This document shows positions 55,237 through 63,893 of a DNA stretch of 64,000 nt, one piece after another. The notes below the pieces were generated by a model, which saw only the letters and a program-made list of their open reading frames with translations, was not told the DNA's origin and made no database searches. The stretch is from an uncultured Corynebacterium sp. (GTDB lineage: Bacteria; Actinomycetota; Actinomycetes; Mycobacteriales; Mycobacteriaceae). The translations under genes and the position numbers were made by a program. Each line of letters starts with the position of its first letter. Within the stretch, counting starts at the first letter, position 1. The stretch spans positions 1-64,000 of the forward strand of contig CALUCD010000006.1 of the NCBI GenBank assembly GCA_943914465.1, given 5' to 3'.

Positions 55237-55509
55237 ATGAAAAATGATATCCACCCGGATTATCACCCGGTGATCTTCCAGGATGCTAACACCGGCCACA
55301 AATTCCTAACGCGTTCAACCTTGACCTCCGCCCGCACTGAGCAGTGGGAAGATGGTAATGAGTATCCGCTTATTGTTGTCGACGTGACCGCTGAGTCGCA
55401 CCCGTTCTGGACTGGTGCACAGCGTCTGATGGATACCGCTGGGCGCGTCGAGAAGTTCAACCAGCGCTTTGGCGGCATGGCTCGCCGTAAGAAGAAGTCG
55501 GCTAATTAA
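55237..55509 (+). CDS. rpmE2: 50S ribosomal protein L31 type B (zinc-free)
   Basis: A 90-residue L31 of type [37 protein letters not shown] and [24 protein letters not shown]. Type B lacks the CxxC zinc knuckle of type A, and there is no Cys in it. GAGGGAGT precedes the ATG. It is followed 34 bases later by rpmF, so the two form one operon. L31 sits in the central bridge between subunits. Confidence 0.96.
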   Translation: MKNDIHPDYHPVIFQDANTGHKFLTRSTLTSARTEQWEDGNEYPLIVVDVTAESHPFWTGAQRLMDTAGRVEKFNQRFGGMARRKKKSAN

Positions 55510-55543
55510 GGCGCGCGAGCGCATCTAGAGGAGGAAAGCAGCA

Positions 55544-55717
55544 ATGGCAACACCTAAGTTTCGGAAGTCGCGCGCAAACACGCGCATGCGTCGTTCGCAG
55601 TGGAAGGCCGACAACCCGGATCTGCAGACCGTCAAGATTGACGGCCAGGAGGTGCGAATCCCGCGCCGACTTGTGCGAGCAGCCCAGGCCGGCCTGATCG
55701 AGGTCGAGCAGTTCTAG
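55544..55717 (+). CDS. rpmF: 50S ribosomal protein L32 (zinc-free type)
   Basis: A 57-residue protein with [20 protein letters not shown] at the N-terminus and [14 protein letters not shown] at the end. It matches the L32 of corynebacteria. The four Cys of zinc-binding L32 are absent. GAGGAAAGCAGC precedes the ATG. A strong terminator follows. Confidence 0.93.
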   Translation: MATPKFRKSRANTRMRRSQWKADNPDLQTVKIDGQEVRIPRRLVRAAQAGLIEVEQF

Positions 55718-55746
55718 TCGCTGCGTCCGCAGCAGCAAGGTACACA

Positions 55747-55776
55747 ACCGGACCTAATGATTGGGTCCGGTTTTTG
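55747..55776 (+). terminator. Rho-independent terminator of rpmE2-rpmF
   Basis: ACCGGACC and GGTCCGGT pair around TAATGATTG, followed by TTTTTGCC. It is 30 bases after the rpmF stop. Confidence 0.92.
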
Positions 55777-55823
55777 CCTTTCAACTCACAGTAGACCGTT
55801 CACATCCGAAGAGTTTCGCGGAG

Positions 55824-55829
55824 TATAGT
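55824..55829 (+). promoter_or_regulatory. Candidate -10 of the HtrA gene
   Basis: TATAGT, about 43 bases before the ATG at 55872, inside GGAGTATAGTTG. TTCACA at 55799-55804 might be a -35 but with long spacing (19). It lies just behind the rpmF terminator. Confidence 0.4.
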
Positions 55830-55871
55830 TGCGCCCCGTACATCGATGCGCAGCAAGACAGGATGAGGCGA

Positions 55872-57116
55872 ATGAGTAACACTATTCCTCCGCAGGGTCC
55901 GACTGGGCCGGGTGCCCCTTCGTCGAACAGTGGTGAGTTCTCCCCGCCTTCCGCGGGCGGTGCCGAGATCCAACAGTCCTCTGATGTGTACGGGCCCGTG
56001 CCGCAGCCCAGCAAGGCTAAGAAATCTTCTGTGGTTGGCCCAGCTATCGCCGCAGCAGTTATCACGTCGCTGATCGCGGGCGGGGGCGCAGGCTACTTGG
56101 CGGCCTCGGCGGTCCGGTCGGGCCAGGGCGCAGGTTCTGCGCCGCTGAACTCACTTGAGCAGCCAGCGATTAAAAGCGCGCAAGAAGCCCCAGACGGGTC
56201 GGTTGAACAGGTAGCTGCGGCTGTGCTGCCAGCGGTGGTGTCAATTGAGGTTCAAGGCCAACGCGGCGCGTCGGAGGGTTCGGGCTCAATTGTGTCTTCC
56301 GATGGTTACGTAGTAACGAACCACCACGTCGTCGAAGCGGCGAGTGATGGCCAGGCTCGAATCACCGTGACTCTCAACGACGGGTCACGCCACGAGGCGA
56401 AATATGTTGCCTCCGACGTGAATACTGACGTCGGGGTAATCAAGATCCAGTCGGTGGCAGATTTGCCCGTCCTAGAGTTCGGTAATTCTGAGGATCTGCG
56501 CGTTGGGCAGCAAGTGGTCGCCGTGGGGTCGCCCCTGGGTTTATCCGCGACGGTAACTAGCGGCATTGTTTCTGCGCTGAACCGCCCGGTGCGTGCGGGC
56601 CAAGGAGGCGGTGAGAGCTCGCTGATGGATGGCATCCAAACCGATGCCGCGATCAACCCAGGCAATTCTGGTGGTCCGTTGGTGGATATGGAAGGCCGTC
56701 TCGTTGGAATGAACTCAGTGATCGCCTCCCTCTCCTCCGGCGGCTTCGGGGGGCAAGCTTCAGGTGGTTCAATTGGCCTGGGGTTCGCAATCCCATCGAA
56801 CTTTGCCCAGCGTGTGGCTCAGCAACTCATCGATACCGGGGAAGCCAAGCAGCCGATGCTCGGTGTCCAGGTCAACGTGCTGGAAAGTGGCACTGACGGT
56901 GCGACAATCGCGGAAGTGCAGCCCGGTAGCCCTGCTGAAGCCGCTGGCCTGCAAGCGGGGGAGACCATCACTCGTGTCGGGGACCGCGTGATTGATTCGG
57001 CCGATGCGCTCATCGCCGCGACCCGCTCGCACAACTTCGGAGAGACTGTGACCCTTGAGGTCCGTTCACGCGATAACGAGACCCGGCCGGTAGAGGTGAC
57101 CCTGAGTTCCGAGTAA
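55872..57116 (+). CDS. pepD: Membrane-anchored HtrA/PepD-like serine protease
   Basis: A 414-residue protease with a cytoplasmic Pro/Ser-rich head, one membrane segment (about 55-78) and a trypsin-like domain. The catalytic triad is His152 (VVTNHHVVEA), Asp186 (NTDVGVIKI) and Ser266 (INPGNSGGPLV). A PDZ domain follows (about 318-410, with GSPAEAAGLQAGETITRVGD). It degrades or checks exported proteins under envelope stress. Synteny with Rv0983-Rv0984 suggests PepD. ATG at 55872 with GAGGCGA ahead is preferred over 55863. Confidence 0.92.
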   Translation: MSNTIPPQGPTGPGAPSSNSGEFSPPSAGGAEIQQSSDVYGPVPQPSKAKKSSVVGPAIAAAVITSLIAGGGAGYLAASAVRSGQGAGSAPLNSLEQPAIKSAQEAPDGSVEQVAAAVLPAVVSIEVQGQRGASEGSGSIVSSDGYVVTNHHVVEAASDGQARITVTLNDGSRHEAKYVASDVNTDVGVIKIQSVADLPVLEFGNSEDLRVGQQVVAVGSPLGLSATVTSGIVSALNRPVRAGQGGGESSLMDGIQTDAAINPGNSGGPLVDMEGRLVGMNSVIASLSSGGFGGQASGGSIGLGFAIPSNFAQRVAQQLIDTGEAKQPMLGVQVNVLESGTDGATIAEVQPGSPAEAAGLQAGETITRVGDRVIDSADALIAATRSHNFGETVTLEVRSRDNETRPVEVTLSSE

Positions 57117-57181
57117 AGTGCGATGAGTACTGTCGACCCGAAAGTGCCCCTGTACGTTCGCGGAATGATAAGGCGGATAGC

Positions 57182-57745
57182 ATGACTACCTCTCCTGACT
57201 CGCTCGATTACCTTGAACCGGATGAGGCGTTCCTCCGGGCGGCTGAACTGGAGGATGAGTCACGAAGCACTCCATGTGCGTTGGTTGTGCTCGTGGGTGA
57301 CCGACGTTTTGAGGGCCCAGGGGATGATACGCACACGATGGTGTACGAGCTGCTGACAGAGATCGGTTTTCAGGTTGATGCAGTGGTGCGCGCAAAATCG
57401 AAAAAAGCCGAGATCAGGAAGGCGATCGAGACGGGCGTGGTCGGCGGAGTCGATCTTGTACTCACGATCGGCGGTACGGGTGTCGGCCCTCGGGATAAGA
57501 CCCCAGAGGCAACTCGCTCGGTGATTGACAAAATGGTCCCCGGCGTCAGCCAGGCGCTGCGCTCGTCCGGGCAAGCGTGCGGTGCCGTGGATGCGTGCAC
57601 TTCGCGTGGTATCTGTGGCGTCTCAGGCTCGACGGTCGTGTTGAATCTCGCACCAAGCCGTCAAGCGATTCGCGACGGAGTGGCAACACTCGGCCCGCTC
57701 GTCAACCACCTCATTACTGAGCTCAATGAGCACAGCGTTGCTTAG
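57182..57745 (+). CDS. moaB2: MoaB/MogA-family molybdopterin-binding protein
   Basis: A 187-residue protein with the molybdopterin-binding fold. VVLVGDRRFEGPGDDTHTMVYELLTEIGFQV, LTIGGTGVGPRDKTPEATRSVIDKMVPG and LAPSRQAIRDGV are typical. MoaB/MogA proteins adenylate molybdopterin, the step before metal insertion. An N-terminal extension of about 28 residues precedes the domain. It lies 65 bases after the pepD homologue, as moaB2 does in M. tuberculosis. There is no full molybdenum cofactor pathway in this window. Confidence 0.85.
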   Translation: MTTSPDSLDYLEPDEAFLRAAELEDESRSTPCALVVLVGDRRFEGPGDDTHTMVYELLTEIGFQVDAVVRAKSKKAEIRKAIETGVVGGVDLVLTIGGTGVGPRDKTPEATRSVIDKMVPGVSQALRSSGQACGAVDACTSRGICGVSGSTVVLNLAPSRQAIRDGVATLGPLVNHLITELNEHSVA

Positions 57746-57781
57746 GGCTGCTTTTCAGATTGCTTAGGGCGGGGTACAAGT

Positions 57782-57976
57782 ATGGGGCGTGAGCGCCGCC
57801 GCGCGAAGCGCGTTGCACCTGTGGACTATGACCGCGATGCTGACGTGCCGCCGCCCGTCAATCGGGGTGGGGATGGCGAGCGCATTGTTGAGTTGGACGA
57901 TGATGCCCTAGAACTCACCGACACGCACTTCGACTTGGACTACTACGAGCAGCAGCGCCCGCCGCACCACGGTTAA
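57782..57976 (+). CDS. Small charged protein of unknown function
   Basis: A 64-residue protein that starts MGRERRRAKRVAPVDYDRDAD. It is basic at the N-terminus and strongly acidic in the middle (GERIVELDDDALELTDTHFDLD). No known motif is seen. It begins 37 bases after moaB2 in the same direction and stops six bases from the convergent SAF gene. Its compact, gap-filling position supports a real gene. Confidence 0.55.
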   Translation: MGRERRRAKRVAPVDYDRDADVPPPVNRGGDGERIVELDDDALELTDTHFDLDYYEQQRPPHHG

Positions 57977-57982
57977 CTCCGC

Positions 57983-58609
57983 CTAGAGCGGCGCGAATGC
58001 GCCCCCGCTGAGCACCACTGTAAGCGGGTCATGCAGTGAGGCTGCGGCCACCGCCGCGGCTTGCGACTGGCGCAGCAACACGAGGATTGTGCCTTCCTCG
58101 CCGACAGTAATAATGCGGCCGCCTTCCGCGATCACTGCCGGGCCTTGACCAACGACGTCGACTCGGGCACCGTGGTGGAGCATCGGCAGGATGTCCGGCT
58201 CTGCGAGCGGCAGTGGGACCATGGTGAATGGCTCACCTTCAGGTTCTTCTTTCACGAGCTCGGAGACTAAGTCCGGGCCCACGAGTCGGGTGGTGGTGAT
58301 TACTTCGCCTGCCGAAGCGCCCGCTGCGACGATCTGTCCGACGGCCAGCTCTGGACTGGTGACCGCGCTTTCCGGGACGATGTGGGCAGGAAGGCGGGTT
58401 TGGGTGAGGTCGTCTTCAGTCAACTTCACACCGGCGTTGACGTCGCGGGCGAAGGTGGTGACCTGTGGGTCGCTGGCTGCGACGTCAACAAGCAAACTGA
58501 TGCCCGCAGCGACGATGAGCATGCCGGCACATGCGCGGCGCATCAGGGTACTTCGGTGGTGCCCCGGCAGCGTCAGCGCATGAAACCGCTCAACCAGTTG
58601 TAGGTCCAT
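57983..58609 (-). CDS. SAF-domain membrane protein (CpaB/RcpC-like)
   Basis: A 208-residue protein with one N-terminal membrane segment (about 24-44) and an SAF domain beginning TTFARDVNAGVKLTEDDLTQTRLP. Such domains occur in CpaB/RcpC pilus assembly and FlgA-like proteins. There is no pilus gene cluster in this window, so the function is open. The ATG at 58609 lies 16 bases after the 5-FCL stop; the frame runs on to 58732 within that gene and is not used. Confidence 0.72.
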   Translation of the reverse strand: MDLQLVERFHALTLPGHHRSTLMRRACAGMLIVAAGISLLVDVAASDPQVTTFARDVNAGVKLTEDDLTQTRLPAHIVPESAVTSPELAVGQIVAAGASAGEVITTTRLVGPDLVSELVKEEPEGEPFTMVPLPLAEPDILPMLHHGARVDVVGQGPAVIAEGGRIITVGEEGTILVLLRQSQAAAVAAASLHDPLTVVLSGGAFAPL

Positions 58610-58625
58610 AGCTATTGGACGCTGC

Positions 58626-59222
58626 CTACCGGCGGACGGTTCCCTCCAGCGGGCGAAAACCGGACGGGGTGATGACGGCGTCGACCGGGACATCGTGCGC
58701 TTCATGCGGGATGGATGCGACAAATTCTTCATCGAACACCACTGCGGCCACCGGCACTGGTAGGCCGGAAAGTGCGCGGTCGTAGTAGCCCATGCCCTTA
58801 CCCAGTCGCATGCCGTTGGTGTCTACACCAAGCGCAGGGACAATCACCAAGGAACACGAGCGCAGCACGTTGGAGTTGAAGCGAGCGCCGTCCGGCTCAC
58901 GAATCCCAAGCGCGCCGGTGTGCATCGCATCGCTTGCATCGGTCGCTGCGGCCCATGCAAGTTCACCGCCAGGCAGTGCAAGTGGCAGCCATACTACGGA
59001 CGCGTAGGGGGCGAGTCGCGCCGGGAAGTCGGCGGGTCCTGGTTCAGATGCGAGTGGGGTATAGGCTGCGATCGATTGATGTGTGGCGCCGTAGTGCTCG
59101 AGGCATGCTACCGTCACGTCGACCAACGCGTCATCAAGGCGTGCTTTTCTCTCTAACTGCGCGCGCAACCGCGTCCGGTTGGAAAGGTGACGGGTACGCA
59201 ACTGCGATTTCGCGTCCTCCAC
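58626..59222 (-). CDS. 5-formyltetrahydrofolate cyclo-ligase
   Basis: A 198-residue enzyme that converts 5-formyl-THF to 5,10-methenyl-THF with ATP. Typical stretches are VEDAKSQLRTRHL at the start, SIAAYTPLASEPGPADF, VIVPALGVDTNGMRLGKGMGYYDRAL with the phosphate-binding loop, and VVFDEEFV. The GTG at 59222 has GAAAGGAACCGGGA ahead. The gene is divergent from galU. The downstream SAF gene is on the same strand and may be co-transcribed. It matches the Rv0992c position in M. tuberculosis. Confidence 0.9.
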   Translation of the reverse strand: MEDAKSQLRTRHLSNRTRLRAQLERKARLDDALVDVTVACLEHYGATHQSIAAYTPLASEPGPADFPARLAPYASVVWLPLALPGGELAWAAATDASDAMHTGALGIREPDGARFNSNVLRSCSLVIVPALGVDTNGMRLGKGMGYYDRALSGLPVPVAAVVFDEEFVASIPHEAHDVPVDAVITPSGFRPLEGTVRR

Positions 59223-59299
59223 TCCCGGTTCCTTTCTCGCTTGATTTCCAGGAAGGGTCGGAAACGGGACACGACCCCTACCGGGTAAGCTCATCCGTT

Positions 59300-60274
59300 A
59301 TGCAGAAGTCTAACGTTGGTGCCCAAACCTCCGGCTCCGTCGGTGTACGAACAGTGGTTGTTCCCGCCGCTGGGATGGGTACCCGGTTCTTACCGGCAAC
59401 AAAAACGGTGCCAAAGGAACTGCTGCCGGTGATCGATACACCGGGCATTGAGCTCATCGCGGAGGAAGCAGCAGCGCTCGGCGCGCAGCGTCTTGCCGTC
59501 GTGGTTGCCCCTGAGAAACAGGAGATCATGCGCCACTTCGGTGAGTTTACGACGTTGCGCGAGCGCCTGCGTGAGCGTGGGAAAGACGAGCAGGCGGACA
59601 AGGTTTCGCGTGCCTTCGGGCTCATCGACGCGGTTGCGGTTACACAGGATGTGCCGCTTGGTTTAGGCCATGCTGTTGGTTGTGCGGAGTCCGCTTTGGA
59701 TGCTGAAGAGGATGTCGTGGCGGTGATGCTGCCGGATGACTTGGTGCTGCCGCTTGGCGTCATGGAAAAGATGGTCCAGGTCCGCCAACAGTTCGGTGGT
59801 TCGGTGTTGTGCGCGTTCAACGTCACTGAGGATGAGGTGTTCAACTACGGCGTCTTCGATGTCGCAGACGCGGACGCCACTGTGCCGGGTGTTGAGGTGA
59901 AGAAGGTACGTGGGATGGTGGAAAAGCCTGCGAAGGAAGAAGCCCCTTCGACCCTGGTGGCAACCGGACGCTACCTGCTTGATCGCGCGGTGTTTGACGC
60001 ACTGCGTCGCATCACCCCAGGTAAGGGCGGGGAGCTGCAACTTACTGACGCGATCGAGCTGATGATTGAGGAAGGTCATCCGGTCCATGTCGTGGTGCAC
60101 GACGGAAAACGCCACGATCTGGGAAATCCGGGTGGTTACATCCCTGCGAACGTCGACTTCGGGCTGCGGGACGAAAAATACGGGCCTGCGCTTTACACTG
60201 CGCTCAAGCAGATTCTTGCCGAGTTCGAGCGCGAGCACCCGGAGCTGCTCACGCGTGAGGGCAAGCAGGATTAA
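59300..60274 (+). CDS. galU: UTP-glucose-1-phosphate uridylyltransferase
   Basis: A 324-residue nucleotidyltransferase making UDP-glucose, needed for trehalose, arabinogalactan and polysaccharides. It carries VVVPAAGMGTRFLPATKTVPKELLPVID (nucleotide-binding loop), PLGLGHAVGCAE and VKKVRGMVEKP, and ends with LGNPGGYIPANVDFGL. ATG at 59300. TAAGCT ends eight bases upstream, so a leaderless transcript is possible; there is no Shine-Dalgarno site. First gene of galU-glp-rimJ-sepX. Confidence 0.96.
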   Translation: MQKSNVGAQTSGSVGVRTVVVPAAGMGTRFLPATKTVPKELLPVIDTPGIELIAEEAAALGAQRLAVVVAPEKQEIMRHFGEFTTLRERLRERGKDEQADKVSRAFGLIDAVAVTQDVPLGLGHAVGCAESALDAEEDVVAVMLPDDLVLPLGVMEKMVQVRQQFGGSVLCAFNVTEDEVFNYGVFDVADADATVPGVEVKKVRGMVEKPAKEEAPSTLVATGRYLLDRAVFDALRRITPGKGGELQLTDAIELMIEEGHPVHVVVHDGKRHDLGNPGGYIPANVDFGLRDEKYGPALYTALKQILAEFEREHPELLTREGKQD

Positions 60275-60312
60275 CTGGCAACACCAATCGGGGAGGCAGA
60301 GGTAAGGGGCCG

Positions 60313-61677
60313 ATGCGCAGCGTTGAAGATCAGCTCGCAATGGTGCTGGATGCCGCGGTAACTCCGGCGCCCGTCAGAGTTGCCATTGGGGACGCATTGG
60401 GGTTGATGTGCGCTGAAGAGATCGCGGCGACTCGCCCGCTGCCTGGCTTCCACCAGGCAGCAGTTGACGGGTATGCGGTGCGAGCGGTTGATGTCGGCGG
60501 CACGGTCGGCTTGTTTGGGGAGAACGGGCCAGCACAGGCCGGCGGTGCCGGCACAGGCGGTGCCGGCGACGGAGACCCCGTAGACAGTGACTCTGGCGCG
60601 GACCCGAACTCGGCTGAAGAGGGGCCTGCGGGACAATCCGGGCCTGAACACGCGTTGCCGGTTGTGGGGGAGGTTGCAGCGGGTTCGCAGCGTCCGCTGC
60701 GCCTGCAGCCGAAGCAGGCGGTGCGGGTTGCTACCGGCGCTCCGCTGCCCACGTTGGCGGATGCTGTGCTGCCGTTGGAATGGACAGACCGTGGCCGCAA
60801 GCGAGTGACCCCGCAACAGGCGGTCCGCAGTGGTGATTTTGTGCGCCGCCCCGGGGACGACATCCAGCCCGGAGACGTCGCGGTGCGTCAGGGGGCAGTA
60901 TTTGGACCGGCTCAGGTTGGGTTGGTTGCTGCCGCGGGGCGCCAGAATGTTCTGGTGCATCCGCGCCCCCGTGTGACGGTGATGAGCTATGGCCTTGAGC
61001 TGGTTGATGTTGACCACGATCCGGAGCTTGGTCAGGTCATTGATATCGCCTCCTATGTGGTCGCCGCGGCGTTGACTGAGGCTGGAGCGCAAACGCATCG
61101 AGCTGGGATTATCAACGCAGAGCCGAGGCGATTGCACGAGGTGATTGCGGGTCATGTGGCCCGCAGTGAGCTGGTGGTGCTTTGTGGAGCGGTCGGTGGC
61201 TCAGGTGCAGATGCGGTGCAAGAGGTGCTTCGGGAGATGGGAGAGATAGACACCACACGAGTGGCTATGCATCCCGGTTCGGTGCAGGGCTTCGGTTTGC
61301 TCGGCGAGGAACGCATCCCTGCGTTCCTGTTACCGGCGAATCCGGTGAGCGCGCTGGTGGTTGCAGAGACGATGATCCGGCCTGTGATCCGCAAGTCATT
61401 GGGCAAGTCGGCTACCGGCCGCCGGTCTGTTCGCGCCCGCTCGTTGCGCGCGATTAACTCGATTCACGGGCGTCGCGGGTTTGTGCGTGCGCGGCTGATG
61501 CGTGATGCCGAGACTGGTGACTACCTGGTGGAAAGCCTGGGCAATGGTGCTGGCAGGCCTGCGCATCTGTTGGCGGGGTTCGCGGAGGCGAACGCGATGA
61601 TCAGTGTGCCCGAAGACGTGACGCATATCCGTCCGGGTGATGTCGTTGATGTCGAGTTCATGCAACAGCGGTCGTAA
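60313..61677 (+). CDS. glp: MoeA/gephyrin-like protein Glp
   Basis: A 454-residue MoeA-fold protein. LPGFHQAAVDGYAVRAVD, PVVGEVAAGSQ, VRVATGAPLP, and LLPANPVSALVV are MoeA-like. Residues 67-113 are a Gly/Asp/Ser-rich insert. Several catalytic motifs differ from MoeA: TGDEL is YGLEL, the SGGVSVGDYD loop is CGAVGGSGADAV, and LPGNP is LPANP. Position next to galU, rimJ and a SepX gene identifies it as the Glp protein, shown in C. glutamicum to bind FtsZ and a membrane receptor, GlpR. RBS GAGGTAAGGGG. Confidence 0.85.
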   Translation: MRSVEDQLAMVLDAAVTPAPVRVAIGDALGLMCAEEIAATRPLPGFHQAAVDGYAVRAVDVGGTVGLFGENGPAQAGGAGTGGAGDGDPVDSDSGADPNSAEEGPAGQSGPEHALPVVGEVAAGSQRPLRLQPKQAVRVATGAPLPTLADAVLPLEWTDRGRKRVTPQQAVRSGDFVRRPGDDIQPGDVAVRQGAVFGPAQVGLVAAAGRQNVLVHPRPRVTVMSYGLELVDVDHDPELGQVIDIASYVVAAALTEAGAQTHRAGIINAEPRRLHEVIAGHVARSELVVLCGAVGGSGADAVQEVLREMGEIDTTRVAMHPGSVQGFGLLGEERIPAFLLPANPVSALVVAETMIRPVIRKSLGKSATGRRSVRARSLRAINSIHGRRGFVRARLMRDAETGDYLVESLGNGAGRPAHLLAGFAEANAMISVPEDVTHIRPGDVVDVEFMQQRS

Positions 61678-61685
61678 GTGCGGCG

Positions 61686-62348
61686 ATGATCGAGCGTCTC
61701 ATTGCGCCGTTTCGCGCCCCAACTCCAGGTTGGCCGGAGGCTACGGGCCGTATCACTCTTCTTGACGGCGGCCGCGTCCGTCTTCGCCCGTTGCAAAGCG
61801 ACGATGGGGAGGTGTGGATGCGTTTTCGCCTGCGAGATGAACGCTGGTTGAAACCGGTCGAGCCGACCACACGAACGTCGTGGCAGGAAGCGCATTCGCA
61901 TGCTGCGTGGCGGAACAATTGGTTGAATTTGAAGCGGCTTGCGGCCGATGGCGCCGTGGTGCCCTTGGTCATCGAGCTTGACGGGTCATTTGCTGGCCAG
62001 GTCACGCTCGGCAACATTCAGCACGGGGCGGTGGGGGAGTGCTGGATCGGCTATTGGGTGGCGTCGTCGCACATGGGGCGGGGAATAGCCACCGCGGCGT
62101 GCGCGCTTGGCACCGACCACGCGATTGAACGCGTTGGCATGCACCGGGTCACCGCGACGTACCTGCCATACAATCCGGCGTCAGGCCGTGTACTGGCTGC
62201 GTGCGGGTACCGGGAGGAGGGTTTCCTGCGCCGGAACCTCCATATTGATGGTCAATGGAGGGATCATCACTTCGTGGCCATTAACGCCGAGGATTATCCC
62301 ACCACGGCCGTCGAGCGCCTGGTTGCACACGGACGCATCAGTGTGTAA
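61686..62348 (+). CDS. rimJ: GNAT-family acetyltransferase, RimJ-like
   Basis: A 220-residue N-acetyltransferase. VRLRPLQSDDGEVWMRFRLRD is the start of the domain. The acetyl-CoA loop is WIGYWVASSHMGRGIATAACALGTDHAIE (Q/RxxGxG/A-like), and VTATYLPYNPASGRVLAACGYREEGFLRR is typical of RimJ/RimL. It probably acetylates an N-terminus of a ribosomal or other protein; target unknown. It starts eight bases after the glp stop, so it is co-transcribed. Confidence 0.9.
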   Translation: MIERLIAPFRAPTPGWPEATGRITLLDGGRVRLRPLQSDDGEVWMRFRLRDERWLKPVEPTTRTSWQEAHSHAAWRNNWLNLKRLAADGAVVPLVIELDGSFAGQVTLGNIQHGAVGECWIGYWVASSHMGRGIATAACALGTDHAIERVGMHRVTATYLPYNPASGRVLAACGYREEGFLRRNLHIDGQWRDHHFVAINAEDYPTTAVERLVAHGRISV

Positions 62349-62485
62349 TCACCTCTCACACTGGTACTTGTGATGGCACGCTTCGGCGCGCCGGGCCAGC
62401 CGAGTTCCCGGTGCCCGTTAGCGTAGAGGACATTCGTTCAGCGTAATCCCTGCGTAGCGCGCGATGTGAAAGGCGGCATGTTGAG

Positions 62486-63688
62486 ATGGGAAGCCCGAGC
62501 CTGATTTTGGTGCTCATTGCCGTGGTGTGGGCGATTGTGCTTGCGCCGCTGCTGTTGGGCAATACCAAACCAATCCGTCGCTCGGGGGAGGGGTACGAAG
62601 AAACCCGGGTATTGCACACCGGTGGCACCATTCCGGCAGTGACGCGCCGTCGCCCGCGGTTTACGGCAGCTGATGCAAAGCGCTACACTCCAGCGCCGCC
62701 CGCGGACGCAGAGCTTTCGCTTGTCGACGCTGCATCCCACCCGGCTTCCACCCAAACCGAGACACCCGCACGCGCAGGTAGCACCCGCGTCAACCTTGCA
62801 TTGAGCAAGGCAGATACCGAGGTGATGCCGGTGGTTACATCCGCCGAGGCGCCCAGAGGCGGTTCGACTGCCTATTCCGTACTCCTCGCCCGCGCAGCAG
62901 CAGGCGATGCTGAATACTACGAGCTGAACGAATCGTATTTTTCACCGCGAGATTTTGGCTACGCGCCGCTCCCGGTTGCAGTCGCAAACGAGGACGGGGA
63001 TGCGGGGCAGGAATCGGAGACCGAAACCGCCACGAGCGACAACGCCACCGACGCTGAGGACACCAGCGAGCAGACCGATGCCGTCACCGCTGACGCTCAG
63101 CCGGATGCTGACGCTCAGTCCGAAGCAGACGACACCCCGGATGCCGAAGTCACCCCAAGCGGCGACGCAGCCCTGGGCGATGCGGCCCGGGGTGAAGGCG
63201 CTGCCCCCAGCGAGATAGACACCCCAAGTGAAGAAGACCTCGCCTTCGCAGCGGCGCGCGCCGGGCGCGGTGGCTTCGACCCCGGGCGAGCGCAGCAGGC
63301 TCGCGCCGGGCGTATTCAAAGACGGAAATGGACCTTCATCGGGTTGCTGGCGGTTACCGCGGTCTGCCTGTTTGCCGCGGTGATCCTGGGCGGCTGGGTA
63401 TGGGTGCTGCCTACGGTGGCAATCGCGGTGACGGCGTGGTTTATGGTGGCGCTTCGTCGCGTTGTCAAGCAGGAACATGCCTTGCACCAACGCCGGCTGG
63501 GGCAACTGCGTCGCGCGCGCCTCGGTGTTGATACAGCGCGGCGTCCGGGTCCAGCTGTGCGCGAGCGGCGCAGGGCGGGATCAATCATCCTCGATCTCGA
63601 CGACGAAAATCCTGATTTTGACCACCTTCCACGGTGCCGCGTAATCGCCGAAGATGCGCATCTAGCTGGTGATTTACAAAGGGCGTGA
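62486..63688 (+). CDS. sepX: Divisome membrane protein SepX/GlpR
   Basis: A 400-residue protein. An N-terminal membrane segment (about 5-25, LILVLIAVVWAIVLAPLLL) is followed by a soluble region, a long acidic low-complexity stretch (about 168-250), then two close membrane segments (about 283-325) and a basic C-terminus (RRLGQLRRARLG). This arrangement, with the glp gene two genes upstream, fits SepX of Streptomyces and GlpR of C. glutamicum. GlpR is the membrane receptor of Glp and acts in early septum formation. The 137-base gap upstream holds a TCACA-N8-TGTGA inverted repeat. Confidence 0.85.
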   Translation: MGSPSLILVLIAVVWAIVLAPLLLGNTKPIRRSGEGYEETRVLHTGGTIPAVTRRRPRFTAADAKRYTPAPPADAELSLVDAASHPASTQTETPARAGSTRVNLALSKADTEVMPVVTSAEAPRGGSTAYSVLLARAAAGDAEYYELNESYFSPRDFGYAPLPVAVANEDGDAGQESETETATSDNATDAEDTSEQTDAVTADAQPDADAQSEADDTPDAEVTPSGDAALGDAARGEGAAPSEIDTPSEEDLAFAAARAGRGGFDPGRAQQARAGRIQRRKWTFIGLLAVTAVCLFAAVILGGWVWVLPTVAIAVTAWFMVALRRVVKQEHALHQRRLGQLRRARLGVDTARRPGPAVRERRRAGSIILDLDDENPDFDHLPRCRVIAEDAHLAGDLQRA

Positions 63689-63714
63689 TCGGGGAGTAAC
63701 CTCGATTCCTGTTC

Positions 63715-63787
63715 GGGGCTATAGCTCAGTTGGTAGAGCGTCGCGTTCGCAATGCGAAGGTCAGGGGTTCGATTCCCCTTAGCTCCA
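63715..63787 (+). tRNA. tRNA-Ala (CGC anticodon)
   Basis: A 73-base cloverleaf. The acceptor stem GGGGCTA pairs with TAGCTCC, the discriminator is A, and CCA is not encoded. The D-arm is AGCTCAGTTGGTAGAGC. The anticodon loop TTCGCAA gives CGC, which reads GCG. The T-arm is AGGGGTTCGATTCCCCT. Confidence 0.96.
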
Positions 63788-63893
63788 CGTCGAAGGCCCA
63801 ACTGCCCAATCTCGGCTTTGGCACAGCGTCACCAAATGGGCCGGTTTCGCGCGTAAAATTCCCGCCAACTAACCCAGGACAGGGAGTCCGAAG

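Noticed and set aside
62356..62373. TCACA-N8-TGTGA inverted repeat before sepX.
   Set aside because: The half sites point the wrong way round for GlxR (TGTGA-N6-TCACA), so I did not call an operator.
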